DNA of 9,637 bases from Candidatus Peregrinibacteria bacterium (GTDB lineage: Bacteria > Patescibacteriota > Gracilibacteria > UBA1369 > LOWO2-01-FULL-3): assembly GCA_007133095.1 (NCBI GenBank), contig SLNK01000028.1:1-9637 (forward strand), read 5' to 3'. The position numbers and the translations under genes were made by a program. The notes beneath the pieces were generated by a model. It made no database searches. It saw only the letters and a list, made by a program, of their open reading frames with translations, and was not told the DNA's origin. Of this stretch, positions 1-6,071 are shown piece after piece. Position 1 is the first letter of the stretch. Every line of letters begins with the position of its first letter.

Positions 1-1
1 C

Positions 2-520
2 ATGCCTAAACAGGAACTTTATACACTCTTCGCGGGAATAACAACGGCAATCCCCATCTTTCATTTGTGGCTACACGCACTTATGCCATTTTGGAAAAAA
101 CATCCATATCTTTTCTATATTCTTGTGGGCTCCGTTTTTCTGATATCCACAATAATATCCTTCCTACTTTTTCCGCCCGCCTATTATCTTTTTATCCCGA
201 CTTTTTTCATGGAACTTGTCGGATGGACACTGATGGCGGGAGGACTGATACTTGTGACCGCCGCGATAGCGACAATAAAACCGGAAAGATTTTTTGTTTG
301 GGCGGTGCTCTTCCCACAAAAAGTTTTTCAAAAAAAACTTTCAAAAGGTCCGTATAAATACATCCCCCATCCCGCGTACATCGGTTGGATAATAATAGCG
401 ATGGGTACATTGCTCGCCGGCGGATTAAGCCATCTGCTTATACCCGTGGCATCAATGACAATATTAATCCCCATCGTCATAATTCTGGAGGAAAAAGAAC
501 TCAACGAAAGAACACGCTGA
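2..520 (+). CDS. ICMT/PEMT-like membrane methyltransferase family protein
   Basis: A 172-residue, strongly hydrophobic protein with about five predicted membrane segments (roughly residues 8-28, 36-57, 60-92, 124-142 and 145-162). Residues 116-129, GPYKYIPHPAYIGW, match the SAM-binding signature of isoprenylcysteine carboxyl methyltransferases and bacterial phospholipid/protein methyltransferases (usually GPY-x-x-x-RHP-x-Y-x-G), and EE at 163-164 matches the conserved pair near the family C-terminus. Two things are odd: the Arg of RHP is Pro here, and the protein stops ten residues into the EE-x-x-L helix, lacking the usual FG-x-x-Y tail. Substrate cannot be told from sequence. The ATG is the second base of the window, so the true start may lie upstream. 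It converges on the lipoprotein gene. Family assignment is fairly firm; catalytic activity is uncertain. Confidence 0.7.
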   Translation: MPKQELYTLFAGITTAIPIFHLWLHALMPFWKKHPYLFYILVGSVFLISTIISFLLFPPAYYLFIPTFFMELVGWTLMAGGLILVTAAIATIKPERFFVWAVLFPQKVFQKKLSKGPYKYIPHPAYIGWIIIAMGTLLAGGLSHLLIPVASMTILIPIVIILEEKELNERTR

Positions 521-531
521 GCGAGCTTACC

Positions 532-570
532 AAATAAAAAAGCGGACCCGCCTTCCGACGAGCCCGCTTC
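532..570 (-). terminator. Intrinsic terminator of the lipoprotein gene
   Basis: AAGCGG at 540-545 pairs with CCGCTT at 564-569 around a GC-rich interior that adds a few further pairs. Read on the minus strand, the stem is followed by a T-rich run (complement of the A-rich 532-541), as expected for a Rho-independent terminator about 20 bases past the stop codon at 592. The plus-strand side has no T-run, so it probably does not serve the gene ending at 520. Confidence 0.6.
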
Positions 571-591
571 AACAAATTCAAAAATCTCTTC

Positions 592-1212
592 TTACAGTCT
601 GTCTGAGTAACTTATACTTATATTAACCAAGGCACTATATCTGTCCCCGGAAACACTGATATTGACCCTTTCATTTTCATTCGTGGCAACTATGCTGTGA
701 GAATCCGCTCTGGCGGATTGGCTTTCAATTTTCCAGTTCGCTTTTTCCATTTGATCAACATAAAAATCCCTGACATCGTCAAAATCATCCGGAGTTCTTA
801 TTTCAACACTAATGTTTGTCCGTGTATCGGAAGAAGTATCACGAACCGAGGACACCTTTCCGTCGGCATAATTTAAAAATGCGGGAAAAGTTCTGGGCAA
901 AGACAAAGATCTCAATTCTTCATACTCTCTTAATTCATATTGAGACGCCCATCCGGCACCCCACTCAGCCCATTCTTCAGCCGCTCTCATAGTCTCATCC
1001 CAATCCGCGGGAGTTGCCTCTGAGGGAGCTCTTGTAGGCTCCGGAGTTCTAACAGTGGGTAAATCCCTTGCAGCCCTTTCGGCTTCCATAACAGCACGTT
1101 CAATGGCATCCAATTCTGCCATATATGGCTGCCTGGGCCCTCCTCCGCAAGCTGTCAAAACCAAAATAGCGGTTCCCAGCATGAAAATGAGAATCAAACT
1201 TTTCTTTTTCAT
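592..1212 (-). CDS. Predicted lipoprotein with a Trp/Glu-rich helix and C-terminal alpha/beta domain
   Basis: A 206-residue protein beginning MKKKSLILIF: a lysine N-region, hydrophobic core, and lipobox LTAC with the lipidated Cys at residue 22 followed by GGG, so it should be anchored to the outside of the membrane. An acidic, Trp-containing helical stretch (about residues 28-105, interrupted by a Pro/Thr linker) is followed by a domain containing VRDFYVDQMEKANWKI. That resembles the FY-x-x-x-(L/M)-x-x-x-GW pattern of small domains common in secreted lipoproteins of unknown function. The frame is open to 1293, but the start at 1212 is chosen because the longer form puts 27 extra residues before a canonical signal peptide, and a good promoter (1256-1284) would begin transcription near 1249, excluding the upstream ATGs. 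No SD is visible. Function unknown. Confidence 0.8.
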   Translation of the reverse strand: MKKKSLILIFMLGTAILVLTACGGGPRQPYMAELDAIERAVMEAERAARDLPTVRTPEPTRAPSEATPADWDETMRAAEEWAEWGAGWASQYELREYEELRSLSLPRTFPAFLNYADGKVSSVRDTSSDTRTNISVEIRTPDDFDDVRDFYVDQMEKANWKIESQSARADSHSIVATNENERVNISVSGDRYSALVNISISYSDRL

Positions 1213-1255
1213 AGAAACTTTTGTTAAAAAATAAAAGATTAAAATTTTCTTAAAC

Positions 1256-1284
1256 ATTATCGATATTGAAGCCAAAAGTGTCAA
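1256..1284 (-). promoter_or_regulatory. Sigma70-type promoter of the lipoprotein gene
   Basis: On the minus strand: TTGACA (1279-1284, perfect consensus), 17-base spacer, GATAAT (1256-1261, five of six). Predicted transcription start is near 1249, leaving a leader of roughly 37 bases before the ATG at 1212. The promoter lies between the metalloprotease stop and the lipoprotein start, so the two genes can be transcribed separately. Confidence 0.65.
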
Positions 1285-1307
1285 GCCCTTCACAAACTAA
1301 AACGTAT

Positions 1308-1724
1308 TCAAAAATCCCCCGAATCATCATGGTATTTTTTTAAAAGTTTTTTCTTCAATTGCCTGTCCATAACACACAAATGCTCCTCGTTATAACCAAA
1401 GTAATGTGCAATCTCATGCATCAAAACAACGTGAATAGTAATTTTAAGCTCATTCAAATCTCGGCTTGTCTGTTTAATGTTTTCTCTAAAAAGAGTGATT
1501 TTTGAGGGCTGAACACCAAAATATGTAGCTCCCGGCTCAGTTTTGGGAATTCCCTCAAAAAGTCCCAGCAAAAGCCCTCCCCTACCCACTCCTCCAAGAT
1601 GATACTTGTTTGGATTAGATTCAACAACAATACCCACATTTTCGATTTTTTCTTGGAAATGGATAGGAATGTGCTCCCATACATCGTCCACAATACTATC
1701 GAATTTTTCATCCTCAATTTCCAT
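1308..1724 (-). CDS. Zincin-like metallopeptidase (PF06262-type)
   Basis: A 138-residue protein with the zinc-protease motif HEIAHYFGYNEE at residues 103-114: His103 and His107 would bind zinc, Glu104 would be the catalytic base, and Glu113 could be the third ligand of an HExxHxxGxxE pattern. Other marks of the small family formerly called DUF1025 (zincin_1) are the N-terminal F-D-x-I-V-D-D-V helix, GLFEGIP near residues 54-60 and the segment around ITLFRENI before the active-site helix. Length is typical. There is no signal peptide, so it is probably cytoplasmic. Substrates of this family are not well established. The gene has an extended -10 box only six bases before its ATG and is divergent from the cysteine-rich microprotein. 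Confidence in the fold is high; the role is unknown. Confidence 0.88.
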   Translation of the reverse strand: MEIEDEKFDSIVDDVWEHIPIHFQEKIENVGIVVESNPNKYHLGGVGRGGLLLGLFEGIPKTEPGATYFGVQPSKITLFRENIKQTSRDLNELKITIHVVLMHEIAHYFGYNEEHLCVMDRQLKKKLLKKYHDDSGDF

Positions 1725-1730
1725 ACCTCA

Positions 1731-1739
1731 AGTATAACA
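1731..1739 (-). promoter_or_regulatory. Extended -10 promoter of the metalloprotease gene (leaderless)
   Basis: Minus strand reads TGtTATACT, an extended -10 element, with exactly six bases (TGAGGT) between it and the ATG at 1724. Transcription would start at or next to the ATG, giving a leaderless mRNA. No well-spaced -35 box is evident (a TTGCGA lies 21 bases upstream). The GAGGT looks like an SD core but abuts the ATG and cannot work as one. Confidence 0.5.
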
Positions 1740-1750
1740 CAAATTTACTA

Positions 1751-1778
1751 TTGATTTTCGCAACAAAAAGATGATAAT
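1751..1778 (+). promoter_or_regulatory. Candidate promoter of the cysteine-rich microprotein
   Basis: TTGATT (1751-1756), 16-base spacer, GATAAT (1773-1778). Transcription would start near 1785, about 23 bases before the ATG at 1808. The -35 lies in a 17-base element (1747-1763) that is nearly repeated upstream of the next gene. Confidence 0.42.
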
Positions 1779-1807
1779 TCTAGCGTTTATTGATTAATTC
1801 CCCTTAT

Positions 1808-1927
1808 ATGTCGGACTTTTGCGAATGCGGATCTCACTGCATGCAATGCGAGGGATGCGGCAAGCCGGAGTGCGGTTGTGCCTGTGATTTTTACAAAAAC
1901 GAAGAGGAAGAATACGATGAAATGTAG
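1808..1927 (+). CDS. 39-residue cysteine-rich microprotein, probable metal binder
   Basis: ATG at 1808 opens a 39-codon frame ending TAG at 1925-1927. The first 26 residues hold eight cysteines (5, 7, 11, 14, 17, 22, 24, 26) in C-x-C, C-x-x-C-x-x-C and C-x-C-x-C patterns plus His10, followed by a very acidic tail (EEEE, then D and E). This is the pattern of metallothioneins and small zinc- or copper-binding proteins; eight thiolates could bind two or more Zn(II)/Cu(I) ions. It has a plausible promoter and sits in a gap between two real genes that otherwise would be unexplained. No SD is visible. I do not recognise a named family. The regular cysteine spacing makes chance unlikely, but expression is unproven, and a structural zinc-ribbon-like role is an alternative to metal storage. 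Confidence 0.65.
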   Translation: MSDFCECGSHCMQCEGCGKPECGCACDFYKNEEEEYDEM

Positions 1928-1966
1928 TATTAGTCGCATAACAAAAAGGTAAATCACTTGACTATT

Positions 1967-1978
1967 GATTGCGCAATC
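1967..1978. promoter_or_regulatory. 12-bp palindrome in the promoter region of the 65-residue protein gene
   Basis: GATTGCGCAATC is a perfect 12-bp palindrome about 37-48 bases before the ATG at 2015. It overlaps or lies between the candidate promoter boxes: TTGACT 1958-1963, TTGATT 1965-1970 with TTCAAT 1987-1992, or TTGCGC 1969-1974 with TAAAAT 1992-1997. That is a plausible operator position for a dimeric repressor, but no regulator is identified. Confidence 0.35.
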
Positions 1979-2014
1979 TGATAGCCTTCAATAAAATCCA
2001 TTAACCTTGTAAAC

Positions 2015-2212
2015 ATGGCGTATTCTCACAAGAACAGTAAAGGCCAGACTTACTACCTCCACTCAAAGGATGTGACTCTTAGAGGAGGCAGGAAGCAAAC
2101 CATTTACTATTTCGCCAGAGAGGTGAAACCCGGAGCTCTTGACGAACTACCGGCAGGAAAAACCGTTGTGGAGAACAAAAGGACAGGCCTTCCTCTCCTC
2201 AAAGGCAAATAG
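2015..2212 (+). CDS. Small basic protein, 65 residues, conserved-looking, function unknown
   Basis: A 65-residue, lysine/arginine-rich soluble protein with two tyrosine-rich strands (QTYYLH near residues 11-16 and TIYYFAR near 29-35) separated by the basic turn RGGRKQ, then LPAGKTVVENKRTGLP and a short basic tail. The layout suggests a compact beta fold. From memory, closely similar small proteins occur in other CPR genomes, but I cannot verify that here and know of no assigned function. It has its own candidate promoter and a strong terminator immediately downstream, so it is probably a monocistronic gene. The basic charge would allow nucleic-acid or ribosome binding, which is only a guess. 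There is no SD before the ATG and no membrane segment. Confidence 0.82.
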   Translation: MAYSHKNSKGQTYYLHSKDVTLRGGRKQTIYYFAREVKPGALDELPAGKTVVENKRTGLPLLKGK

Positions 2213-2235
2213 ATCGTTCTGCCAGTATCGATTCG

Positions 2236-2273
2236 AAAAAAACCTCCCCCAATTCAGGAGCGAGGTTTTTTTT
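2236..2273. terminator. Bidirectional intrinsic terminator between convergent genes
   Basis: An 11-bp stem (AAAAAAACCTC at 2236-2246 with GAGGTTTTTTT at 2262-2272) closes a 15-base loop and is followed on the plus strand by a T-run (2266-2273). The A-run on the left provides the matching U-tract on the minus strand. It lies between stops at 2212 (+) and 2292 (-) and can end both transcripts. Confidence 0.88.
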
Positions 2274-2291
2274 GATATGGAATTCTACTGT

Positions 2292-2843
2292 CTAAACCCA
2301 TTTTATAGAACACCCCATTGAAGGTTTCTGTGCCTCACTCGGCTTTTTCCCCTCAATTAAATCCTGTATGGCATACGCAAGATCCTTCTGTGTTACTGCG
2401 GATTCATCCTGCCAACTATCATCAATTCTACCGTGATACGCCAAATTTCTACCGGAATCATAAACATAAATATCCGGCGTGCACTGGGCGTTATACGCGG
2501 AAGCAACAGATTGATCCTCGTCCGCCAAATAAGGAAAATTCATCTTATAGTCCTGGGCATATTGCTTCATCATTTCCAAAGTTTCTTCGTCATAATCGGA
2601 ATTTGCAACATTCGGATTAATCCCGACAAACTGAACTCCTTCATTCTTGAAACGCTCCTGCAAAGCGACCAATCGCCCCCAAACCGCTTGAACATAAGGA
2701 CAATGATTGCACATAAAAACAACAACTAAAACTTTCTTGTCCTCAAAACTTTGCAAAGAATAAATTTGCCCATCGGCACCCGGCAAAGAAAAATCCGGTG
2801 CCTCACTCCCCAAAGGGATTTTTGTAGATTCAAGTAAAACCAT
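2292..2843 (-). CDS. Thioredoxin-fold redoxin (AhpC/TSA-like)
   Basis: A 183-residue protein with the thioredoxin-fold layout of the redoxin/TlpA group: G-x-x-APDFSLPG-x-D at residues 12-24, the hydrophobic strand VLVVVFM, then the active-site motif CNHCPYV with Cys45 and Cys48, and the cis-proline region CTPDIYVYD around residues 120-128. A C-terminal GCSIKW (Cys178) is also typical of this subfamily. It lacks a signal peptide, so it is probably a cytoplasmic thiol-disulfide reductase or peroxidase-like protein; the C-x-x-C suggests reductase chemistry rather than a classic one-Cys peroxiredoxin. Length is normal. It lies 50 bases after glutamine synthetase on the same strand and could be read with it, but a candidate promoter (2851-2879) and the terminator downstream allow its own transcript. 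The natural partner is unknown. Confidence 0.88.
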   Translation of the reverse strand: MVLLESTKIPLGSEAPDFSLPGADGQIYSLQSFEDKKVLVVVFMCNHCPYVQAVWGRLVALQERFKNEGVQFVGINPNVANSDYDEETLEMMKQYAQDYKMNFPYLADEDQSVASAYNAQCTPDIYVYDSGRNLAYHGRIDDSWQDESAVTQKDLAYAIQDLIEGKKPSEAQKPSMGCSIKWV

Positions 2844-2850
2844 AATAAAA

Positions 2851-2879
2851 ATATTATTAAATTACCTCAATCTTAACAA
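2851..2879 (-). promoter_or_regulatory. Candidate promoter of the redoxin gene
   Basis: Minus strand TTGTTA (2874-2879), 17-base spacer, TAATAT (2851-2856), each four of six to consensus. Seven bases separate the -10 from the ATG at 2843, again a leaderless geometry. The region is AT-rich, so chance matches are likely. Confidence 0.33.
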
Positions 2880-2886
2880 ATCTATT

Positions 2887-2903
2887 CGGATTTTCAAAAT
2901 CCG
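2887..2903. repeat. Inverted repeat over the glutamine synthetase stop codon
   Basis: CGGATTTTCAAAATCCG is a perfect 8-bp inverted repeat about one central base; the central TCA is the stop codon of the minus-strand glutamine synthetase gene. As RNA it would form a six-pair stem with a five-base loop. No U-run follows on the minus strand, so it is at best a weak terminator or mRNA-end stabiliser. Confidence 0.4.
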
Positions 2904-4441
2904 TCCCAAAGCATCTGGTTCCGAACCTCATGGTGATAAATAACCTCCTCAGTTTTTACACGTGTTCCCAATGCGCGGGGAGATCTGTGTGCCACCTCCA
3001 ACTTCAATTCCGCATATTTACGATGATTTTCCTCTCCCAGAATATCTTTCATGAATTCACTTTTTTCAAAATAATCCAGCGCCTCGTAAATATCGACGGG
3101 CAAAATCTGGACATCACCACTAATTCTTTCCTTCATACTCGTATAATAACTCTCATCGGCCTTAACTCCCTCAAACCCGGACTTAAGCAGAGCATATATA
3201 TATAAGTATGGATTTGCATCAGGAGCCACAGTACGAACCTCAATTCTGGTACTCTCCTCATTCCCCATCGGGATCCTTATCATCGAACCACGATCCGTTG
3301 AAGAAAATTTTATCTCATTCGGTGCTTCAAAATCAGGATCCAATCGCCTATAAGAATTGACTGATGAATTCATGGTCAAACAAAGATCTTTGGCATAGGC
3401 CAAAATGCCGGTTATAAATTTATAAGCGTCCCCGGACAAGAAATTTTTGTCATCTTTTGAATAAAATATATTTTTTCCTCCGCGTGCCAAAGAAATATTA
3501 GTATGCATGCCGCTTCCATTCAAATTTTGTATCGGTTTCGGCAAAAAAGAAGCCGTGAAGCCCATGGATTTTGCCACCTGTCTTGCCAAAAGCTTATAAA
3601 GTTGTATTTGATCGGCAGTATCTAAAGCCGATGAATAACGGAAACTTAGCTCGAATTGTGCCGGAGCTACCTCCGGATGATCCTTCTCGTTTTGAAACCC
3701 GAACGCCCGTTGGACTTCGGCAAATTTATCAATAAAAAGTCTCAAAGTGTCACGCGGCAAAGAACTGAAATATCCACTCATGGTCGCCATTTTAAATCCC
3801 TCTCTTTCATCAAAATACTGCTCCGCTTTTTCTCCCTCGAACAAAAACCCTTCCACCTCCGGCGCAACATTAACGGTAACCCCAAGCGCCCGCAAATCAA
3901 CCGAAAACTGACTCAAATGAGACCGAAAATCGGAAATATAAAAACTGCCGTCACCATTGCAAACATCCGCAAAGACCAAAACTTTCCCGGCCCCAAACAA
4001 ATCAGCGGGTACCCACCTGAAACTTGACCAGTCCACCTTCAACCTCAAATCGGATTGAGCCAATTCGGTAAAACCTCTAACGGAAGACCCGTCAAAAGTC
4101 AGATTGTCCTCGGCGTGAACAATATATTTTTTATCGTAATCCAAAGCACACAATTTCCCTTCCAAATCGGAAAAGCAAACGGTGACAGCCTTGATTCCTT
4201 TCTCTTCTGCCAAATACTTCAGCAACTCCTCGCGCAAATCCTCACCGGTCTCCCCCGCCAGCCGTCTTTCCTTAAGCTGCAGATTTCTCTCCTCAAGTTC
4301 CGGATAGGACAAGTCCAACAAATGAGGCTGCTTAAACATAATTTCGCCATAGTCCCTCTCTCTCCCCCTAATTTCATTTGCTCTCACGACCGCGTCCGGA
4401 AAATTACGACTAATAGCCCTTCCTTCTTTAGAAGTTTCCAT
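2894..4441 (-). CDS. glnA: Glutamine synthetase, type I
   Basis: A 515-residue glutamine synthetase, which makes glutamine from glutamate, ammonia and ATP in the cytoplasm, normally as a dodecamer. The beta-grasp domain ends with FDGSSVRGF (116-124). Metal-binding glutamates appear in PEVEGF (195, 197) and HPEVAPAQFE (257, 264). NGSGMHTN (308-315) contains the ammonia-site His313, and IRIPMG plus STRIEVR (to residue 403) carry the ATP/phosphate arginines. HTN and the SYYTSMKER region resemble the Bacillus form; the NLYDLPP adenylylation motif of enteric enzymes is absent, so control by adenylylation is unlikely. The protein exceeds the usual 440-470 residues because of an extra charged N-terminal helix of about 60 residues. 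A start at Met35 (4339) is possible, and no SD distinguishes the two. A distant extended -10 (TGaCATAAT, 4537-4545) is a weak promoter candidate. Confidence 0.95.
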   Translation of the reverse strand: METSKEGRAISRNFPDAVVRANEIRGRERDYGEIMFKQPHLLDLSYPELEERNLQLKERRLAGETGEDLREELLKYLAEEKGIKAVTVCFSDLEGKLCALDYDKKYIVHAEDNLTFDGSSVRGFTELAQSDLRLKVDWSSFRWVPADLFGAGKVLVFADVCNGDGSFYISDFRSHLSQFSVDLRALGVTVNVAPEVEGFLFEGEKAEQYFDEREGFKMATMSGYFSSLPRDTLRLFIDKFAEVQRAFGFQNEKDHPEVAPAQFELSFRYSSALDTADQIQLYKLLARQVAKSMGFTASFLPKPIQNLNGSGMHTNISLARGGKNIFYSKDDKNFLSGDAYKFITGILAYAKDLCLTMNSSVNSYRRLDPDFEAPNEIKFSSTDRGSMIRIPMGNEESTRIEVRTVAPDANPYLYIYALLKSGFEGVKADESYYTSMKERISGDVQILPVDIYEALDYFEKSEFMKDILGEENHRKYAELKLEVAHRSPRALGTRVKTEEVIYHHEVRNQMLWDGF

Positions 4442-4556
4442 GGTGATAAAATTTAAAAAACATTACTTAATAAATAACAACATGGAAAAAAGATTACAAT
4501 AAAAATACGAGAACACTGGCTTGCGTACAAAAAAAGATTATGTCAAAAAAACAAAA

Positions 4557-5813
4557 TTAAAGAAAAAACAAAGTCATTCCCCCAACAGCCAAAACACAAA
4601 CAAAAGCCGTCAAAACCCGCAATGAAACTTTTCTGGCACCGAACAAAAGCATTATACCCGCCTTTATGCTGGTGTTGGTCATCGTCGCTATTGTTATGGC
4701 GGTCGCGGCGGTATTAACAGCGATTTTGTCTTCGCTAACAGCACGGGCCATAGACAACGTAATAGCGTCAACATCAAAAAATCCGGAGAAGAAACTCGTT
4801 AAATAAACACCTTTGTCCCCCAAAGTCGCCATCCCGAATCTGGACAAAAACAATATTAACATGAAAAACATTGCGAATCTTAACGCCGGCCACAAACTAA
4901 ACGGACTCTTAACCGCCAAAACATCCTCCCTTAACTTTTCAACCTCGGGCTCTCTCTTAAACCAATAATAAAAAGCAAAAGACACGCCGGTAATTCCCAT
5001 CGCCAACATCGGAATATAAACGATTTTTAAAAGATCCGTACTAAAAACGGCCACCTCAACCAAAACTCTGAAAAACATGGCCGTACTAGCAACAATAACA
5101 GCCAAAACATAAGGATTCACAACAGACTTATTTTTCTCACTTTCTCCTGAAAAACTCAAAGTAAGGGCCGTACTGGAAATGAAGCCGGCCAAAAATCCGG
5201 TAAACGCAATCCCCCTTTTTTCGCCCACAATCTTAATCGCGATGTAACTTGCAAAAGAAATTCCGCAAATAAAAACAACCATCAACCAAATAATGTACGG
5301 ATTGAAAAAGTTATAAGGCCCGTAAGCTTCATTAGGCAAAAGAGGCAAAATAACAAAAGCGATAATTATAAACTGAATTGTGGAAATAAGTTCCTTATCC
5401 TTAATTTGCTTTGCCCAATCATGCAACGGTTTCTTGAAATGAAGCACCATCAAAACAGCAATCGCGACAGTTGTAGCGACAACAAAATATTCCAAAGCAC
5501 AAAGAATACCTACAATATAAACAATGATAGCGGCAACTTCAGAGGTGGCTCCGGCCTTTTCGGATTTATGCCCGCCAAGGATATAAGCCGCAACAATAAG
5601 AGCAAAAAACCCGAAAGTTATGACAGGTAAAATCCACGGAGAATGTTCGGACAAAATTTGACCCAAAGCACCCATCATCCCGATGAGAGCAAAAGTTCTT
5701 ATACCTCCAAATCCCTGATAATTTTCAGTTTGAAATATATGTTCCCGTTCAAGCCCTACTAGAGTGGCAAGAACGAAAGCTGCGCCCAATTGCAAAAAAA
5801 TACTAAAATCCAT
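4557..5813 (-). CDS. MgtC/SapB-type membrane protein with DUF4010 domain
   Basis: A 418-residue polytopic membrane protein with about ten to twelve hydrophobic segments. The N-terminal third carries the MgtC/SapB hallmarks LVGLEREH (about residues 18-25) and GGIRTFALIG; the C-terminal half matches the DUF4010 arrangement with SSTALTLSFS, FFSGFFDVDAITLSMAR and NTSIKAG. Proteins of this architecture are widespread, sit in the cytoplasmic membrane, and are of unknown transport function; the MgtC link suggests a role in ion homeostasis but does not prove Mg2+ transport. A TTG codon at 5816 directly precedes the ATG at 5813. The ATG is preferred because a near-perfect promoter places transcription start at about this base. 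That promoter overlaps the end of rpmB, 20 bases upstream, so the gene can be transcribed separately from rpmB. No clear terminator follows. Confidence 0.9.
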   Translation of the reverse strand: MDFSIFLQLGAAFVLATLVGLEREHIFQTENYQGFGGIRTFALIGMMGALGQILSEHSPWILPVITFGFFALIVAAYILGGHKSEKAGATSEVAAIIVYIVGILCALEYFVVATTVAIAVLMVLHFKKPLHDWAKQIKDKELISTIQFIIIAFVILPLLPNEAYGPYNFFNPYIIWLMVVFICGISFASYIAIKIVGEKRGIAFTGFLAGFISSTALTLSFSGESEKNKSVVNPYVLAVIVASTAMFFRVLVEVAVFSTDLLKIVYIPMLAMGITGVSFAFYYWFKREPEVEKLREDVLAVKSPFSLWPALRFAMFFMLILFLSRFGMATLGDKGVYLTSFFSGFFDVDAITLSMARAVSEDKIAVNTAATAITIATMTNTSIKAGIMLLFGARKVSLRVLTAFVCVLAVGGMTLFFL

Positions 5814-5819
5814 CAAGAG

Positions 5820-5848
5820 ATTATAGCACTTTTTTAGCCTTTATTCAA
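5820..5848 (-). promoter_or_regulatory. Strong extended -10 promoter of the DUF4010 gene (leaderless)
   Basis: Minus strand TTGAAT (5843-5848), 17-base spacer, and TGcTATAAT (5820-5828) with a perfect -10. Six bases (CTCTTG) separate the -10 from the ATG at 5813, so the transcript should start at the start codon. The -35 lies inside the last codons of rpmB. Confidence 0.68.
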
Positions 5849-6022
5849 AGTTCGAAGAGCGGAAGTTGAAATTCTCATCTTCTTCATCTTGCCGGTTTTG
5901 GGATCCAAAACTTTTTTTGTGATAAGATTTGGCAGAAACCTGCGCTTTGTTGCATTGCAAGCATGACTCCTATTATGACCGGTGCTTGGCTTCTTTCCTG
6001 TGATTTGACAAATTCTAGACAT
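5834..6022 (-). CDS. rpmB: Large ribosomal subunit protein bL28
   Basis: A 62-residue, highly basic protein beginning MSRICQITGKKP, with SHACNATKRRFLPNL (about 19-33) and a C-terminal S-x-x-ALRTLNKG. These are the conserved features of bL28, a component of the 50S subunit. Cys5 and Cys22 are kept, but the second C-x-x-C-type pair of zinc-binding forms is absent, so this is a zinc-independent type or one that has lost the site. Length is normal. It stands alone rather than beside rpmG, as in many bacteria. It lies downstream of the solenoid-repeat gene on the same strand, has its own candidate promoter overlapping that gene's stop codon, and has a leader of about 20-odd bases without an SD. 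Confidence 0.95.
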   Translation of the reverse strand: MSRICQITGKKPSTGHNRSHACNATKRRFLPNLITKKVLDPKTGKMKKMRISTSALRTLNKG

Positions 6023-6043
6023 AATTCAGCTTAAGTGTGACTA

Positions 6044-6071
6044 ATTCTATCTTTTTTTATTCAAAAATCAA
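6044..6071 (-). promoter_or_regulatory. Candidate promoter of rpmB
   Basis: Minus strand TTGATT (6066-6071), 16-base spacer, TAGAAT (6044-6049, five of six). The -35 overlaps the stop codon of the upstream gene. Transcription would start near 6037, giving a short leader. The same TTGATT-N16 spacing is seen before the microprotein gene. Confidence 0.45.

Noticed and set aside
1213..1293. N-terminal extension of the lipoprotein starting at 1293
   Set aside because: It puts 27 residues ahead of a canonical lipoprotein signal peptide, and a TTGACA-N17-GATAAT promoter lies inside it, so these codons would not be in the mRNA.
1454..1717. Second minus-strand frame inside the metalloprotease gene
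   Set aside because: It lacks motifs and overlaps a gene with an intact HExxH active site in another frame.
1718..1730. GAGGT before the metalloprotease ATG as a Shine-Dalgarno site
   Set aside because: It directly abuts the start codon and would lie upstream of the predicted transcript 5' end.
2318..2729. Plus-strand frames antisense to the redoxin gene
   Set aside because: No recognisable domain; the minus-strand redoxin with CNHCPYV explains the region.
3185..3210. TATATATATA run as a promoter
   Set aside because: It lies inside the glutamine synthetase coding region, encoding conserved Tyr/Leu/Ile residues (PYLYIYAL), and no gene starts nearby.
4055..4456. Plus-strand open frame antisense to glutamine synthetase
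   Set aside because: Composition is that of an antisense shadow of a well-identified enzyme; the same holds for the other plus-strand frames at 2930-3205 and 3656-4027.
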